From JANLVJ01 sp031363945 (GTDB lineage: Bacteria > Bacteroidota > Bacteroidia > Sphingobacteriales > Sphingobacteriaceae), in NCBI GenBank assembly GCA_031363945.1, contig JANLVJ010000013.1, positions 124,001-188,000 of the forward strand: 64,000 bases of DNA, read 5' to 3'. Position 1 is the first letter of the stretch; each line of letters opens with the position of its first letter. Of the stretch, positions 50,110-59,488 are shown in pieces. The position numbers and the translations under genes are program-made. The notes beneath the pieces are model-generated. The model worked only from the letters and a program-made list of their open reading frames with translations, searched no databases and was not told the DNA's origin.

Positions 50110-52605
50110 TCAGGCCACGAGTTCATTATTTATCAAAGGAATATCAAGAAACTTCGTTAAATCAATTGCGTTTTTTACTTTTTCAGCTAGTAATGCAAAA
50201 GCAATTACTTCTTTCATTTCTTTAACGTAATGAAATTTGATATCTGAAATATAGGAGGCTTTAATTTCCTCAATATCTTTACGGTTAGATTCACAAAGCA
50301 AAATATCTTTGATATTTGCCCTCTTAGCAGCAAGTATTTTTTCTTTAATGCCTCCTACTGGCAGTACTTTACCACGCAGGGTTATTTCACCTGTCATTGC
50401 AAAGTTTGAGCGAACCTTACGCTGGGTCAGAGCTGAACTTAGTGCTGTCAGCATGGTTACACCTGCTGATGGACCATCTTTTGGAACTGCTCCCGCGGGT
50501 ACATGTACATGTATATCCCAATGCTCAAACACCTCAGCCTTCAATCCTAAAATTGAACTATGAGCTTTAAGATAGGCAAGGGCAATGACTGCAGATTCTT
50601 TCATCACATCACCCAGATTACCGGTTAGTGTCAGTTTGCCTTTACCAGGGCTAATACTCACTTCAATAAATAAAATATCGCCTCCTACAGAAGTCCACGC
50701 CAGCCCTGTTACAACACCTGCAACCTCATTATGCTCATACATGTCTTTATCATACAGAGGTGGTCCGAGGATTTTTACAACATCGGTCTTTGAGAGTACA
50801 GGATCATAGATCTCTTCGATGGCAACCTTCTTGGCTGTTCCACGAATTAGGGTGGCAAGTGTTTTATCAAGCGTACGAACTCCAGATTCACGGGTGTAAT
50901 CTTCAATCACCTGCTCAACAATTTTTGGCTTGATGGTGATCTGACTGGCAGTTATACCATGAGCTTCGCGTTGTTTAGGTATCAGATGTGTTTTGGCAAT
51001 TTCTATTTTTTCTTCTACTGTATATCCATTAACTTCAATGATTTCCATTCTGTCACGCAGGGCTGGATGAATACTGCCCAGTGAGTTTGCAGTAGCGATA
51101 AACATCACGTTTGATAAATCAAAGTCGAGTTCTACATAATGATCATAGAAAGCGCTATTCTGTTCAGGATCAAGTACTTCTAAAAGCGCAGATGAAGGAT
51201 CACCGCGGTTGTCATTTCCAACCTTGTCAATTTCATCAAGTACAAACACTGGATTAGCAGAACCTGCCTTTTTTAAAGACTGTATTATTCGTCCTGGCAT
51301 AGCACCAATATAGGTTTTACGGTGTCCTCTGATATCTGCTTCATCACGAAGGCCTCCAAGGGCCATACGTACATATTTACGATCTAGAGAGCGGGCAATG
51401 GATTTACCAAGTGAAGTTTTTCCCACGCCCGGAGGCCCCACCAGGCATAAAATCGGGGCCTTCATATTGTGTTTTAATTTTAATACTGCCAGGTATTCAA
51501 GTATTCTATCTTTCACTTTTTCAAGCCCGTAATGGTCTTTATTAAGAATACGTTCGGCTCGTTTCAGGTTGAAATTATCTTTTGTGAAATCATTCCAAGG
51601 CAGTTCAATCAATAACTCGCAATAGTTTATCAGCACAGAGTACTCAGCAGCTGCTGGATTCATACGCTGCAGTTTGTCAAGTTCTTTATTGAAAGTTTCA
51701 CTAACGGCCTTTGACCATTTCTTTTTTGCCCCCTGATCACGCAGGTTCTTTATTTCAAGATCAGAAGGTTCACCCCCTAATTCTTCCTGAATGGTCTTCA
51801 ATTGGGCATTTAGAAAATACTCACGCTGTTGTTTATCCATATCAATCCGAACTTTCGACTGAATCTGGTTTTTTAGTTCCAGCATTTGCAGGTCACGGGT
51901 AAGAAACCCAAGTACAGTTTGTGCCCGTATCTTCAGATCAGCCATTTCAAGCATCTTCTGTTTTTCTTCCATCTCAGCATTCATATTTGATGAAATGAAA
52001 TTCACCAGAAATGAATGACTTTCTATATTCTTGATAGCTATTGCTGCCTCAGTTGGAATATTGGGTGAAAACTGGATAATTTGAGTTGAGAGTTCTTTTA
52101 AAGAATCAACAAGGGCAATAAACTCTTTATCTTTCTTTAGCTTGGCCTCTTCAAATGGAAGAACTGATGCCTGGATATATGGCTCAGAAGAAATTTCTGC
52201 TGCCAGATTAAACCGTTTTTTTCCTTGAATGATTACCGTAGTATTCCCATCAGGCATTTGCAGCATTTTGATGATATAAGCTGCTGTGCCAACTTCATTC
52301 AGATCACTGAATTCAGGATCTTCAATAGAAACATTTTTCTGTGCTACTACACCAATTATCCGTGAACCTTTATATGCATCTTTGATCAGCTTAATTGATT
52401 TATCCCGGCCAACCGTTATCGGAATGACTACTCCAGGAAACAAAACTGTATTACGAAGAGGAAGAATTGATAAAATTTCAGGTATAACTTCATTATTCAT
52501 CTCTTCTTCATCTTCTGAAGTTAAGAGCGGAAAGAATTCGGTGTCGTCAGCTATAATGCTTGACTGGAATCCAGGGTTAAGTTCAAATGGATCGAATATG
52601 CTCAT
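50110..52605 (-). CDS. lon: ATP-dependent Lon protease
   Basis: An 831-residue cytosolic AAA+ protease that degrades misfolded and regulatory proteins. The Lon N domain (residues about 35-230; LPLRNTVLFPGVVIPITVGR) is followed by a helical part, the AAA+ module with Walker A LVGPPGVGKTSLGKSIARSL (about residue 390) and Walker B FVLDEIDKVG, and the Ser-Lys protease domain with the active Ser in PKDGPSAGVTMLTAL (about 710) and Lys in KEKILAAKRANIKD (about 755). Length and motifs are complete. Its own terminator follows; its start lies opposite the end of clpB, about 295 bases away. Confidence 0.97.
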   Translation of the reverse strand: MSIFDPFELNPGFQSSIIADDTEFFPLLTSEDEEEMNNEVIPEILSILPLRNTVLFPGVVIPITVGRDKSIKLIKDAYKGSRIIGVVAQKNVSIEDPEFSDLNEVGTAAYIIKMLQMPDGNTTVIIQGKKRFNLAAEISSEPYIQASVLPFEEAKLKKDKEFIALVDSLKELSTQIIQFSPNIPTEAAIAIKNIESHSFLVNFISSNMNAEMEEKQKMLEMADLKIRAQTVLGFLTRDLQMLELKNQIQSKVRIDMDKQQREYFLNAQLKTIQEELGGEPSDLEIKNLRDQGAKKKWSKAVSETFNKELDKLQRMNPAAAEYSVLINYCELLIELPWNDFTKDNFNLKRAERILNKDHYGLEKVKDRILEYLAVLKLKHNMKAPILCLVGPPGVGKTSLGKSIARSLDRKYVRMALGGLRDEADIRGHRKTYIGAMPGRIIQSLKKAGSANPVFVLDEIDKVGNDNRGDPSSALLEVLDPEQNSAFYDHYVELDFDLSNVMFIATANSLGSIHPALRDRMEIIEVNGYTVEEKIEIAKTHLIPKQREAHGITASQITIKPKIVEQVIEDYTRESGVRTLDKTLATLIRGTAKKVAIEEIYDPVLSKTDVVKILGPPLYDKDMYEHNEVAGVVTGLAWTSVGGDILFIEVSISPGKGKLTLTGNLGDVMKESAVIALAYLKAHSSILGLKAEVFEHWDIHVHVPAGAVPKDGPSAGVTMLTALSSALTQRKVRSNFAMTGEITLRGKVLPVGGIKEKILAAKRANIKDILLCESNRKDIEEIKASYISDIKFHYVKEMKEVIAFALLAEKVKNAIDLTKFLDIPLINNELVA

Positions 52606-52900
52606 TTAGTTGGTTACAGTATTGTAATAAAAACCCGACAATCGGTTTATGTTTCTTGCGCCAATGTGTCAGTCAGGCAAGTGTTTCACGTGTTTTAATG
52701 GTAGAATACTATAAGGTTCAAGTGTTATGCCAAAAACCTTTCTACGATCTAATTATCCGTTTTATACGAAATACACGGATAAGGTTACTTTGCGCAGGCA
52801 TTATTGAAATTCTTTTCAATTTACCAATTGTCCTAAATTTATTCATTTAATTTAAAGTTTTTTCTGTCAGCAGCAATTTATTAGCTGTCATAAATTCCAT
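52606..52900. other. Intergenic region upstream of lon
   Basis: About 295 bases between lon and clpB, both on the minus strand. An 87-codon plus-strand frame overlaps it but has no family resemblance and runs into the start of lon. No clear TAnnTTTG promoter or heat-shock operator is seen. Confidence 0.4.
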
Positions 52901-55510
52901 TTAACCGGCTGTAGCATTTGAAAAAATAAACTGATGGCTTTTTTCATTTACATCTAGTTTGATATTGGCATCTTTTTCGATTTTGCCCGAAAGAATCTCC
53001 TTAGATAACTCATTTAATATACGCTTTTGTATAACTCTTTTTAAGGGGCGGGCTCCAAATTGTGGGTCATAACCAAGCTCAGAGAGCCAGTCTAATGCCT
53101 GCTCAGTAGCATTGAGGGTAATACCCTGATCTTTTAAGGTAAATTGCAACTGATTAAACTGAAGTTCGACAATCTGCCTGATTTCATGCCTGCTAAGAGG
53201 TGAAAACATGATAATCTCATCTATACGGTTCAAAAACTCAGGCCTCAAGGTAGATTTCAACAGATCAAAGACCTGATTTTTAGTTTTTGCCATCACTTCT
53301 TCCCGGTTAGTCTCATTCATCTGGCTAAAATTTTCCTGAATTAACTGGGAGCCAATATTTGAGGTCATAATGATGATTGTATTTTTGAAGTTAACCAGCC
53401 TGCCCTTATTATCAGTAAGGCGACCGTCATCAAGTACCTGCAATAGTATATTGAAGACATCAGGATGTGCTTTTTCAATCTCATCGAGCAATATGACTGA
53501 GTATGGTTTTCTTCTGACAGCTTCGGTCAGTTGTCCACCTTCATCATAGCCAACATAGCCAGGAGGGGCACCAATTAGCCTTGATACGGTATGACGTTCC
53601 TGGTATTCTGACATATCAATGCGGGTAAGTGAGTTTTCATCGTTAAACAAAAACTCTGACAGGGCTTTCGCCAGCTCAGTTTTGCCCACACCTGTTGTTC
53701 CTAAAAATATATAAGATCCAATGGGTTTGCGTTTATCATTCAAACCCGCCCTGCTTCTTCTTACAGCATCTGATATAGCCTCAATTGCATCATCTTGTCC
53801 GGCTACTCTTTTATGAAGCTCTGCTTCGAGGTTTAATAATTTAAGTCTTTCGCTTTCAATCATACGCATAACAGGGATACCTGTCCAGCGAGAAACCACT
53901 CCTGCTATATCTTCAGCCGTGACCTCTTCTTTGAGCATTCTTGAATTCTGAGTGAATGCCGTTAATTTTTTATTGAACTCATCCACGGCATTTTCTGTTT
54001 CTTTGATCCGGCCATAGCGTAGTTCAGCTACCTTGCCATAGTCACCCTGACGTTCAGCCTGATCAGCCTCAATTTTGAAGTTTTCAATTTCCTGCTTTCT
54101 TGACTGAATATTTTCGACAAGTTCTTTTTCCTGTATCCAGCGTGCTTTCAGACTATCACGTTCTGTACCCAGATTGGCAAGCTCCTGACTTAAAAGTTGT
54201 AGCTTTTTTTCGTCTTTTTCACGTTTAATCGCCTCTCTTTCTATCTCAAGTTGCATAATCCGGCGTTCGAGTTCATCAAGTTTCTCAGGCTTTGAATCCA
54301 TTTCAAGTCTAAGCTTTGCGGCAGCCTCATCAATAAGATCGATCGCTTTATCAGGTAAGAACCGGTCAGATATATAACGTTGTGATAATTCTACTGCGGC
54401 AATAATGGCCTCATCTTTGATACGCACCTTATGATGACTTTCATAGCGTTCTTTGATGCCTCTAAGTATAGAAATTGCATCAGCATTGTCAGGCTCATCA
54501 ATCATGACTTTCTGAAACCTGCGTTCAAGGGCCTTGTCTTTTTCAAGGTATTTCTGATATTCATTTAGCGTTGTGGCGCCTATTGCCCGTAATTCACCCC
54601 TTGCCAATGCTGGTTTTAGAATATTTGCAGCATCCATAGCACCTTCTGAGGCCCCGGCTCCGACAAGGGTATGAATTTCATCAATGAAAAGCACAATTTC
54701 ACCATCACTGTCGGTGACTTCTTTAATGACAGCTTTCAAACGCTCTTCAAATTCGCCCTTGTATTTTGCTCCAGCTATTAGTGAACCCATATCAAGTGAA
54801 AAAACAACTTTTGATTTCAGGTTTTCAGGAACATCACCATCAATAATGCGGTGAGCAATACCTTCAGCAATAGCTGTTTTTCCTACACCCGGCTCGCCAA
54901 TCAGGATTGGATTGTTCTTACTTCTTCTTGAAAGAATCTGAATAACACGACGAATTTCTTCATCCCTGCCAATGACCGGATCAAGTTTACCTGAACGTGC
55001 AAGCTCATTCAGGTTTTTAGCATATTTATTTAGTGCCTGATACGTGGCTTCTGCATTCTGATCAGTGACGTGTGCCCCGCCTCTTAATTCGAGAATTGCT
55101 TTTTTAAGATCTTTTTCATTGGCCCCAAGGTCTTTCAGTAGACCAGCTGTTTTATCTTTCAAATCCAGCATTCCCAGCAGAATATGTTCAACAGAAACAA
55201 ACTCATCTTTATATTCTTTCAGATAGCCTTGTGCTTTTTGTAAAACGGTATTTGAGTCTGAAGATAAATAAGCGTTACTGCCTCCGCTGACCTTCGGGAA
55301 GGTAGCAATCAGCTGATCAAGACCTGTTGAAAGCTGGTTAATATTTATGCCTATTTTTTTTAAAAGGTAAATGACAACATGCTCATCTACCATGAGCATA
55401 CCTTTTAATAAATGTGCGGGCTCTATTGCCTGTTGCATGAAACCAGTTGCAAGTTCCTGAGCTTTATTTACAGCTTCCTGCGCCTTTATAGTAAAATTGT
55501 TAAAGTTCAT
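52901..55510 (-). CDS. clpB: ATP-dependent chaperone ClpB
   Basis: An 869-residue Hsp100 disaggregase that works with DnaK to dissolve protein aggregates. The Clp N domain (TIKAQEAVNKAQELATGFMQ, AHLLKGML) is followed by NBD1 with Walker A GEPGVGKTAIAEGIAHRIID (about residue 205), the long middle coiled coil (about 400-530, the DnaK-contact region that ClpA and ClpX lack), NBD2 with Walker A LGTTGVGKTELAKALSEFLF (about 603), and the C-terminal D2 small domain. No ClpP-binding loop is expected. Two inverted repeats lie just upstream (55550-55589) and may be operators. pyrE and its terminator lie upstream. Confidence 0.97.
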   Translation of the reverse strand: MNFNNFTIKAQEAVNKAQELATGFMQQAIEPAHLLKGMLMVDEHVVIYLLKKIGININQLSTGLDQLIATFPKVSGGSNAYLSSDSNTVLQKAQGYLKEYKDEFVSVEHILLGMLDLKDKTAGLLKDLGANEKDLKKAILELRGGAHVTDQNAEATYQALNKYAKNLNELARSGKLDPVIGRDEEIRRVIQILSRRSKNNPILIGEPGVGKTAIAEGIAHRIIDGDVPENLKSKVVFSLDMGSLIAGAKYKGEFEERLKAVIKEVTDSDGEIVLFIDEIHTLVGAGASEGAMDAANILKPALARGELRAIGATTLNEYQKYLEKDKALERRFQKVMIDEPDNADAISILRGIKERYESHHKVRIKDEAIIAAVELSQRYISDRFLPDKAIDLIDEAAAKLRLEMDSKPEKLDELERRIMQLEIEREAIKREKDEKKLQLLSQELANLGTERDSLKARWIQEKELVENIQSRKQEIENFKIEADQAERQGDYGKVAELRYGRIKETENAVDEFNKKLTAFTQNSRMLKEEVTAEDIAGVVSRWTGIPVMRMIESERLKLLNLEAELHKRVAGQDDAIEAISDAVRRSRAGLNDKRKPIGSYIFLGTTGVGKTELAKALSEFLFNDENSLTRIDMSEYQERHTVSRLIGAPPGYVGYDEGGQLTEAVRRKPYSVILLDEIEKAHPDVFNILLQVLDDGRLTDNKGRLVNFKNTIIIMTSNIGSQLIQENFSQMNETNREEVMAKTKNQVFDLLKSTLRPEFLNRIDEIIMFSPLSRHEIRQIVELQFNQLQFTLKDQGITLNATEQALDWLSELGYDPQFGARPLKRVIQKRILNELSKEILSGKIEKDANIKLDVNEKSHQFIFSNATAG

Positions 55511-55549
55511 ACCGAATTTTCCTCAACTTTATAGTCTCAATTTCTTGGC

Positions 55550-55589
55550 CAGACCTGCTATGTTGGTCTGTTTAAATCAACCTGGTTGA
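55550..55589 (-). promoter_or_regulatory. Two inverted repeats upstream of clpB
   Basis: CAGACC-N9-GGTCTG (55550-55570) and TCAACC-T-GGTTGA (55577-55589, plus-strand sense) are perfect dyads 40-79 bases before the clpB start. The 6-9-6 form recalls CIRCE geometry but not its TTAGCACTC sequence. Possible operators; no known regulator is matched. Confidence 0.4.
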
Positions 55590-55620
55590 ATAATAATAAC
55601 CTGAAAAGCTATTAAAAAGA

Positions 55621-55655
55621 AAAAAGCGTAAAAAACTTAATTCATTACGCTTTTA
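55621..55655 (-). terminator. Rho-independent terminator of pyrE
   Basis: Stem AAAAGCGTAA/TTACGCTTTT (10 bp, 13-base loop) followed on the minus strand by more T, about 50 bases after the pyrE stop. Confidence 0.88.
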
Positions 55656-55703
55656 TGTCATATAAAACCAGCCCTTTCTGCCATAATGGCGACAATATTT
55701 CGT

Positions 55704-56351
55704 TTATATTTCTCCTGTCCAGTTTTCGGGGTCTGAACGCCAAAGTTGTAACAGACGAAGATCTGATTTAGTAATATATCCACCTTCGATTGCCTGTTCA
55801 AGTAAACGATCATAATTGCTTAGACTAAAAAAGCGGCATTTGGCTTTAGCAAAATTATTATTTGCAATTTCAAACCCGTAACTGAAGATTGATACGAGAC
55901 CTACTACTTCAACTTCTGCCTTTCTTAAGGCCTCAATGGCTTGTATAGAACTTTTACCTGTAGAAATCAAGTCTTCAACAACAACAGTTCTCTGTCCTGG
56001 AATAACTTCGCCCTCAACCATATTTTGCATGCCATGTCCTTTTGGAGTTGACCGTACGTAGGCGAAAGGTAATCCGAGTTCTTGTGCTACAAGCACTCCC
56101 TGAGGAATGCCTGCTGTTGCTACACCTGCTATTAAGGCCGTGCTGCCATACTCTTCCTGTATTAACTGAACGAGTTGCTGGCGTATATAAGTTCTTATTA
56201 TTGGGTGCGACAGGGTAATTCTATTATCACAATATATGGGTGACTTCAAACCTGAAGCCCAGGTAAAAGGGTTTTTTGGTTGTAATTTAATTGCTTTTAT
56301 TTGCAACAAATATTCTGCAACTTTTAGTTCAGTTTCTAATCCTACGGGCAT
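55704..56351 (-). CDS. pyrE: Orotate phosphoribosyltransferase
   Basis: A 215-residue enzyme that joins orotate to PRPP, giving OMP in pyrimidine synthesis. Motifs: KNPFTWASGLKSPIYCDNRI (orotate-site region), LIAGVATAGIPQGVLVAQEL, the GHGMQNMVEG flexible loop, and the PRPP loop TVVVEDLISTGKSSIQAIEA. The start ATG (56351-56349) shares two bases with the divergent NUDIX start ATG (56350-56352), so the two genes begin in the same CATG tetranucleotide. No alternative start fits the conserved N-terminus. A TACATTTG at 56363-56356 (minus) would give a near-leaderless transcript. Confidence 0.96.
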   Translation of the reverse strand: MPVGLETELKVAEYLLQIKAIKLQPKNPFTWASGLKSPIYCDNRITLSHPIIRTYIRQQLVQLIQEEYGSTALIAGVATAGIPQGVLVAQELGLPFAYVRSTPKGHGMQNMVEGEVIPGQRTVVVEDLISTGKSSIQAIEALRKAEVEVVGLVSIFSYGFEIANNNFAKAKCRFFSLSNYDRLLEQAIEGGYITKSDLRLLQLWRSDPENWTGEI

Positions 56352-56979
56352 GTCGCAAATGTATATAATTTATGTTAAGGATAGTATTATCCTGATTCAG
56401 GAAGGTGAAGAGAAAAAATCAATAGCTGGGCAAGAACTTGATAATAAATATGTTACAATAGAAATCATCGCTAAAATTCGTTCTCTTCTTGAATCAAATG
56501 AAGCTTCAACACTCAAAATTCAGGTACCTGACCCAAAGAAGTATTTGAAAAAACTAAAACAGGATATCCGGTATATTAAGGCAGCCGGAGGCCTTATAAA
56601 GAACGACTCTGGTGCTTATTTATTTATCTTCAGGCGAGGAAAATGGGATTTGCCAAAGGGTAAAATCGATGCCGGTGAGCGTCCTGACGAAGCAGCTTTA
56701 AGAGAAGTCGAGGAAGAATGCGGACTTAAAATAAGTGAGATCAAAACAGAACTTGATTCAACCTATCATTTTTATTTACAAGATCAGGAACTTATTTTGA
56801 AACGAACCCACTGGTTCAGGATGAGGAGCCGGGGTGAGCAAGTTCTGATCCCACAGGAGTCAGAAGACATAACAGAAGCCCGATTTATTGCCAGTACTGA
56901 TCTTGCCTTAGTACGTGGAAATACGTTTGCCTCTATTGAGAAGGTCATGCAAAATATCACTGGTCCCAGACCCGATTGA
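56350..56979 (+). CDS. NUDIX hydrolase with N-terminal extension
   Basis: A 209-residue pyrophosphohydrolase. The NUDIX box (about residues 104-126) is complete: GKIDAGERPDEAALREVEEE, then CGL, fitting GX5EX7REUXEEXGU, with the metal-binding REVEEE. The first 75 residues form a helical extension seen in other Bacteroidota NUDIX proteins of this type. Preceding GKWDLPKG and RRGKWD are typical. Substrate unknown (nucleotide sugar, ADP-ribose, diadenosine or similar). I start at the ATG at 56350, where it interlocks with the pyrE start; an ATG at 56359 is an alternative without overlap. Confidence 0.88.
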   Translation: MSQMYIIYVKDSIILIQEGEEKKSIAGQELDNKYVTIEIIAKIRSLLESNEASTLKIQVPDPKKYLKKLKQDIRYIKAAGGLIKNDSGAYLFIFRRGKWDLPKGKIDAGERPDEAALREVEEECGLKISEIKTELDSTYHFYLQDQELILKRTHWFRMRSRGEQVLIPQESEDITEARFIASTDLALVRGNTFASIEKVMQNITGPRPD

Positions 56980-57100
56980 TGATGATGGCATAGAATTGGT
57001 CAGATAAAAGGTTCAGATTCCCAACAAAAAACTGGTCAGGAATAAATGCAAAATTAACTGATAAAGGAATAGCACCATTAAAACGACAAATACTGAACGT

Positions 57101-57565
57101 ATGAAAGCTGGTAATTCATTGCAGGTTGAAAAAAAAGAAGTCGAGGAAAATTTGCGCAAAATGATCAGTAAAAAGTCAAGAGGCAGACTTAAACTTCTTG
57201 ACAAACTTGCCTTGGTTATCACCAGACGGGTAGGCAGCATGAATTTTTTTCTTCTTATTTTTTTCTGGACAATTTGCTGGCTGGGCTATAATACCCTAAT
57301 GCCTAAAAGTGCGAGATTTGACCCTTTTCCGGCATTCGTTCTCTGGTTATTTATTTCGAATGTTATTCAGATTCTACTTATGCCTTTGCTCCTGGTAGGC
57401 CAAAATATACAGGGTGCTGATGCTGAAAAACGAGCGAAGGCTGATTTTGAAATTAATGTCAAGGCTGAACTTCAAAATGAAATTATCATCGCCCAGTTAG
57501 AAGAAAATGAAAAGATCTTAAAACATATCCTGAAGCAGTTGAAATTAACCAAAGAGGATACTTAA
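57101..57565 (+). CDS. DUF1003 membrane protein
   Basis: A 154-residue inner-membrane protein with two transmembrane helices, FFLLIFFWTICWLGYNTL and FPAFVLWLFISNVIQILLMP, separated by KSARFDPFPAF, the hallmark of DUF1003. The N-terminus is basic (KKSRGRLKLLDKLALVITRR) and the C-terminus a charged helix starting AEKRAKADFEINVKAELQNE. DUF1003 proteins are common and of unknown function; some are linked to cyclic-nucleotide domains elsewhere. It converges on coaD, eight bases away. Confidence 0.88.
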   Translation: MKAGNSLQVEKKEVEENLRKMISKKSRGRLKLLDKLALVITRRVGSMNFFLLIFFWTICWLGYNTLMPKSARFDPFPAFVLWLFISNVIQILLMPLLLVGQNIQGADAEKRAKADFEINVKAELQNEIIIAQLEENEKILKHILKQLKLTKEDT

Positions 57566-57573
57566 TCCCTTAT

Positions 57574-58035
57574 TTACAAAAATTGCATAGCTTCTTTAGG
57601 AACGAACTTACTGATATCACCTCCATATCTTAGAATATCACGAACAATTGTTGAGCTGATCGCAGAGTATCCAGGTTTACTTAATATGAAGATACTTTCA
57701 ATCCCAGGCTCGAGCACATGGTTCATCTGGGCAATTGCCTTTTCATACTCAAAATCAGAAACTGTACGAATGCCTCTGATCATATAGGCTGCACCCTGAT
57801 CTTTACAGAAGTTTACTGTCAGTCCATCATAGGCAATCACGGTAACCCTGGTTTCATGCTCATACACTTTTTCAATAATCTTTACCCGCTGCTGTACCGT
57901 TAGTAACGATGATTTATTGGTATTCTGCCCAATACCGACTACTACATGATCGAATAGGGGCAGGGCTCTATTAAGTATATCAACATGGGCCTTGGTAAGA
58001 GGATCAAACGAACCTGGAAATATAGCAAGCTTCAT
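57574..58035 (-). CDS. coaD: Pantetheine-phosphate adenylyltransferase
   Basis: A 153-residue nucleotidyltransferase that makes dephospho-CoA from 4'-phosphopantetheine and ATP in coenzyme A synthesis. The N-terminus AIFPGSFDPLTKAHVDILNR carries the T-x-x-H signature, and the C-terminus SSTIVRDILRYGGDISKFVP has the second nucleotide-site motif (I-S-S-T-x-V-R). Length is normal for bacterial CoaD. It follows rsmD on the same strand at a 9-base gap; rsmD-coaD is a widespread pair. Confidence 0.96.
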   Translation of the reverse strand: MKLAIFPGSFDPLTKAHVDILNRALPLFDHVVVGIGQNTNKSSLLTVQQRVKIIEKVYEHETRVTVIAYDGLTVNFCKDQGAAYMIRGIRTVSDFEYEKAIAQMNHVLEPGIESIFILSKPGYSAISSTIVRDILRYGGDISKFVPKEAMQFL

Positions 58036-58044
58036 AACAGAATA

Positions 58045-58578
58045 TTAATTATGGAAAAAACTAAATGCCGATGAACCATAGATACGTGATTTCTGATAAT
58101 TTGGTACCTGGTCAAGTTGAACCATTGCTGAATGCTCAAGAACCAGCATACCCGCAGGCTCAAGCAGTCTACGGCTGAAGATTAATTCAGGTATGCGGAA
58201 TAAATTAGGCATATCATACGGGGGGTCAGCAAAAATCAAATCAAACTGGTTTTTACAGCTTTCAAGGTATTTGAAGACGTCTGATTGTAAAACTGCAAGG
58301 TTGTCAAGTTTATACTTGTCTTTAATGCTATCAATATAGCGACAGCATTTTACATGCCTGTCAATAGCAAGAACGCTGTAACCAGCTCTGGAACTTAGTT
58401 CAAGTGCAATATTACCCGTTCCAGAAAAAAGATCAAGACAGCTACTCTCAGCCCAGTCAAAATGCGCACCCAGAATATTGAAAAGTGATTCCTTTGCTAT
58501 ATCTGTAGTTGGCCGTACTGGCAGGTCTTTAGGCGCGGTAAGACGAACTCCCCGCATTGTACCAGAGATTATTCGCAT
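58045..58578 (-). CDS. rsmD: 16S rRNA (guanine966-N2)-methyltransferase RsmD
   Basis: A 177-residue SAM-dependent methyltransferase that methylates G966 of 16S rRNA. It begins MRIISGTMRGVRLTAPKDLP and keeps the SAM-site CLDLFSGTGNIALELSSRAG and the catalytic LIFADPPYDMPNL. Its start overlaps the DUF3822 stop by 10 bases, and coaD follows 9 bases later, so the three genes are one unit. Confidence 0.95.
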   Translation of the reverse strand: MRIISGTMRGVRLTAPKDLPVRPTTDIAKESLFNILGAHFDWAESSCLDLFSGTGNIALELSSRAGYSVLAIDRHVKCCRYIDSIKDKYKLDNLAVLQSDVFKYLESCKNQFDLIFADPPYDMPNLFRIPELIFSRRLLEPAGMLVLEHSAMVQLDQVPNYQKSRIYGSSAFSFFHN

Positions 58579-59417
58579 AATGCCAGGGTAATCATTGACC
58601 AGGCCATATTTCCGGTTTTTTCAGCAAAACCCTGGCTATAATTGAAACCTTCGGGCAGGCCTGAAAATTTTATATTTTTAAAATAGGTAGCGAGCATTCC
58701 CAGGGGTACAGAATGTTTGTCAAGAATACCTCCTGCAATGACTTCTACATCGTCACGCTTGAATTTGAGCTGCTGGCAAACATATAATGGAAAGTAAATA
58801 AATTCTTCCTTAGAATTAATCTGAAAATAATTGTAAAGAATGAGTTTGCCATTTTTTAAAACAACAAGTTCCATGTCATTATCATTCCAGGAGAATATGA
58901 AGAACTTAACCCCACTGCTCTTGCCATATAATGACAACAGCCCTTCAATCAATGGGGTTGATGAATGGTATACTTTATTATTGGGATGGTATTTGTTGAC
59001 AACGATTTTAGGCTCTCTGTTCAGGCAAAAAATATTCTGTGCCCCGAGCAAAGTCATATCATTTCGTTCCTGAAAAAAAGAATCAGGATCAAGCAAGTTA
59101 AAATTCAGGTATTGAGGAATCTGATAATCATCAAATATATCGTTCGGAATGAACGTGAACAGGTGATTCGTGAACATTACTTTTACAAGCTGATACGATG
59201 AACGTAACCACTGATCTTTAGAAAAGATCAAATCCATCTGCATCTGACTGTTGACATTGGGATAGGTGGCACTGGCAGCAAAGTTATTCTTAGCCGGATT
59301 ATAGATACTATAAGCAAGCCCTGCTGGGCTCAGGTGCAGATGAAGGTGATGATTAATCAATGCATTTGGATGCAATGCTTCATCAATAAATTGAAACCTG
59401 TCTTTTACTTCCTGCAT
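58569..59417 (-). CDS. DUF3822 family protein
   Basis: A 282-residue protein of the DUF3822 family, found in Bacteroidota and almost always beside rsmD. The segment LHLHLSPAGLAYSIYNPAKN near the N-terminus, FTFIPNDIFDDYQIPQYLNF in the middle and KNGKLILYNYFQINSKEEFI, then YFPLYVCQQLKFKRDDVEVI near the C-terminus are family features. The domain is thought to be actin/Hsp70-like in fold; no activity is known. I start at the ATG at 59417 (MQEVKDRFQF); a TTG six codons upstream is less likely. rsmD overlaps its end by 10 bases. Confidence 0.88.
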   Translation of the reverse strand: MQEVKDRFQFIDEALHPNALINHHLHLHLSPAGLAYSIYNPAKNNFAASATYPNVNSQMQMDLIFSKDQWLRSSYQLVKVMFTNHLFTFIPNDIFDDYQIPQYLNFNLLDPDSFFQERNDMTLLGAQNIFCLNREPKIVVNKYHPNNKVYHSSTPLIEGLLSLYGKSSGVKFFIFSWNDNDMELVVLKNGKLILYNYFQINSKEEFIYFPLYVCQQLKFKRDDVEVIAGGILDKHSVPLGMLATYFKNIKFSGLPEGFNYSQGFAEKTGNMAWSMITLALCE

Positions 59418-59488
59418 ACTGATTGTTTTAAACAAAAGTAGTCCATTTTACCATTTGCGGAAACTCTGCTGATAAATTTAAGAATCAG

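Noticed and set aside
52700..52740. CTTGAA-like element upstream of lon resembling a sigma-32 promoter
   Set aside because: The -10 part does not match and Bacteroidota generally lack RpoH.
52587..52850. 87-codon plus-strand frame upstream of lon
   Set aside because: No family resemblance, overlaps the start of lon, and uneven composition; treated as chance.
57013..57240. 75-codon minus-strand frame over the DUF1003 gene
   Set aside because: Antisense shadow of a well-supported gene.
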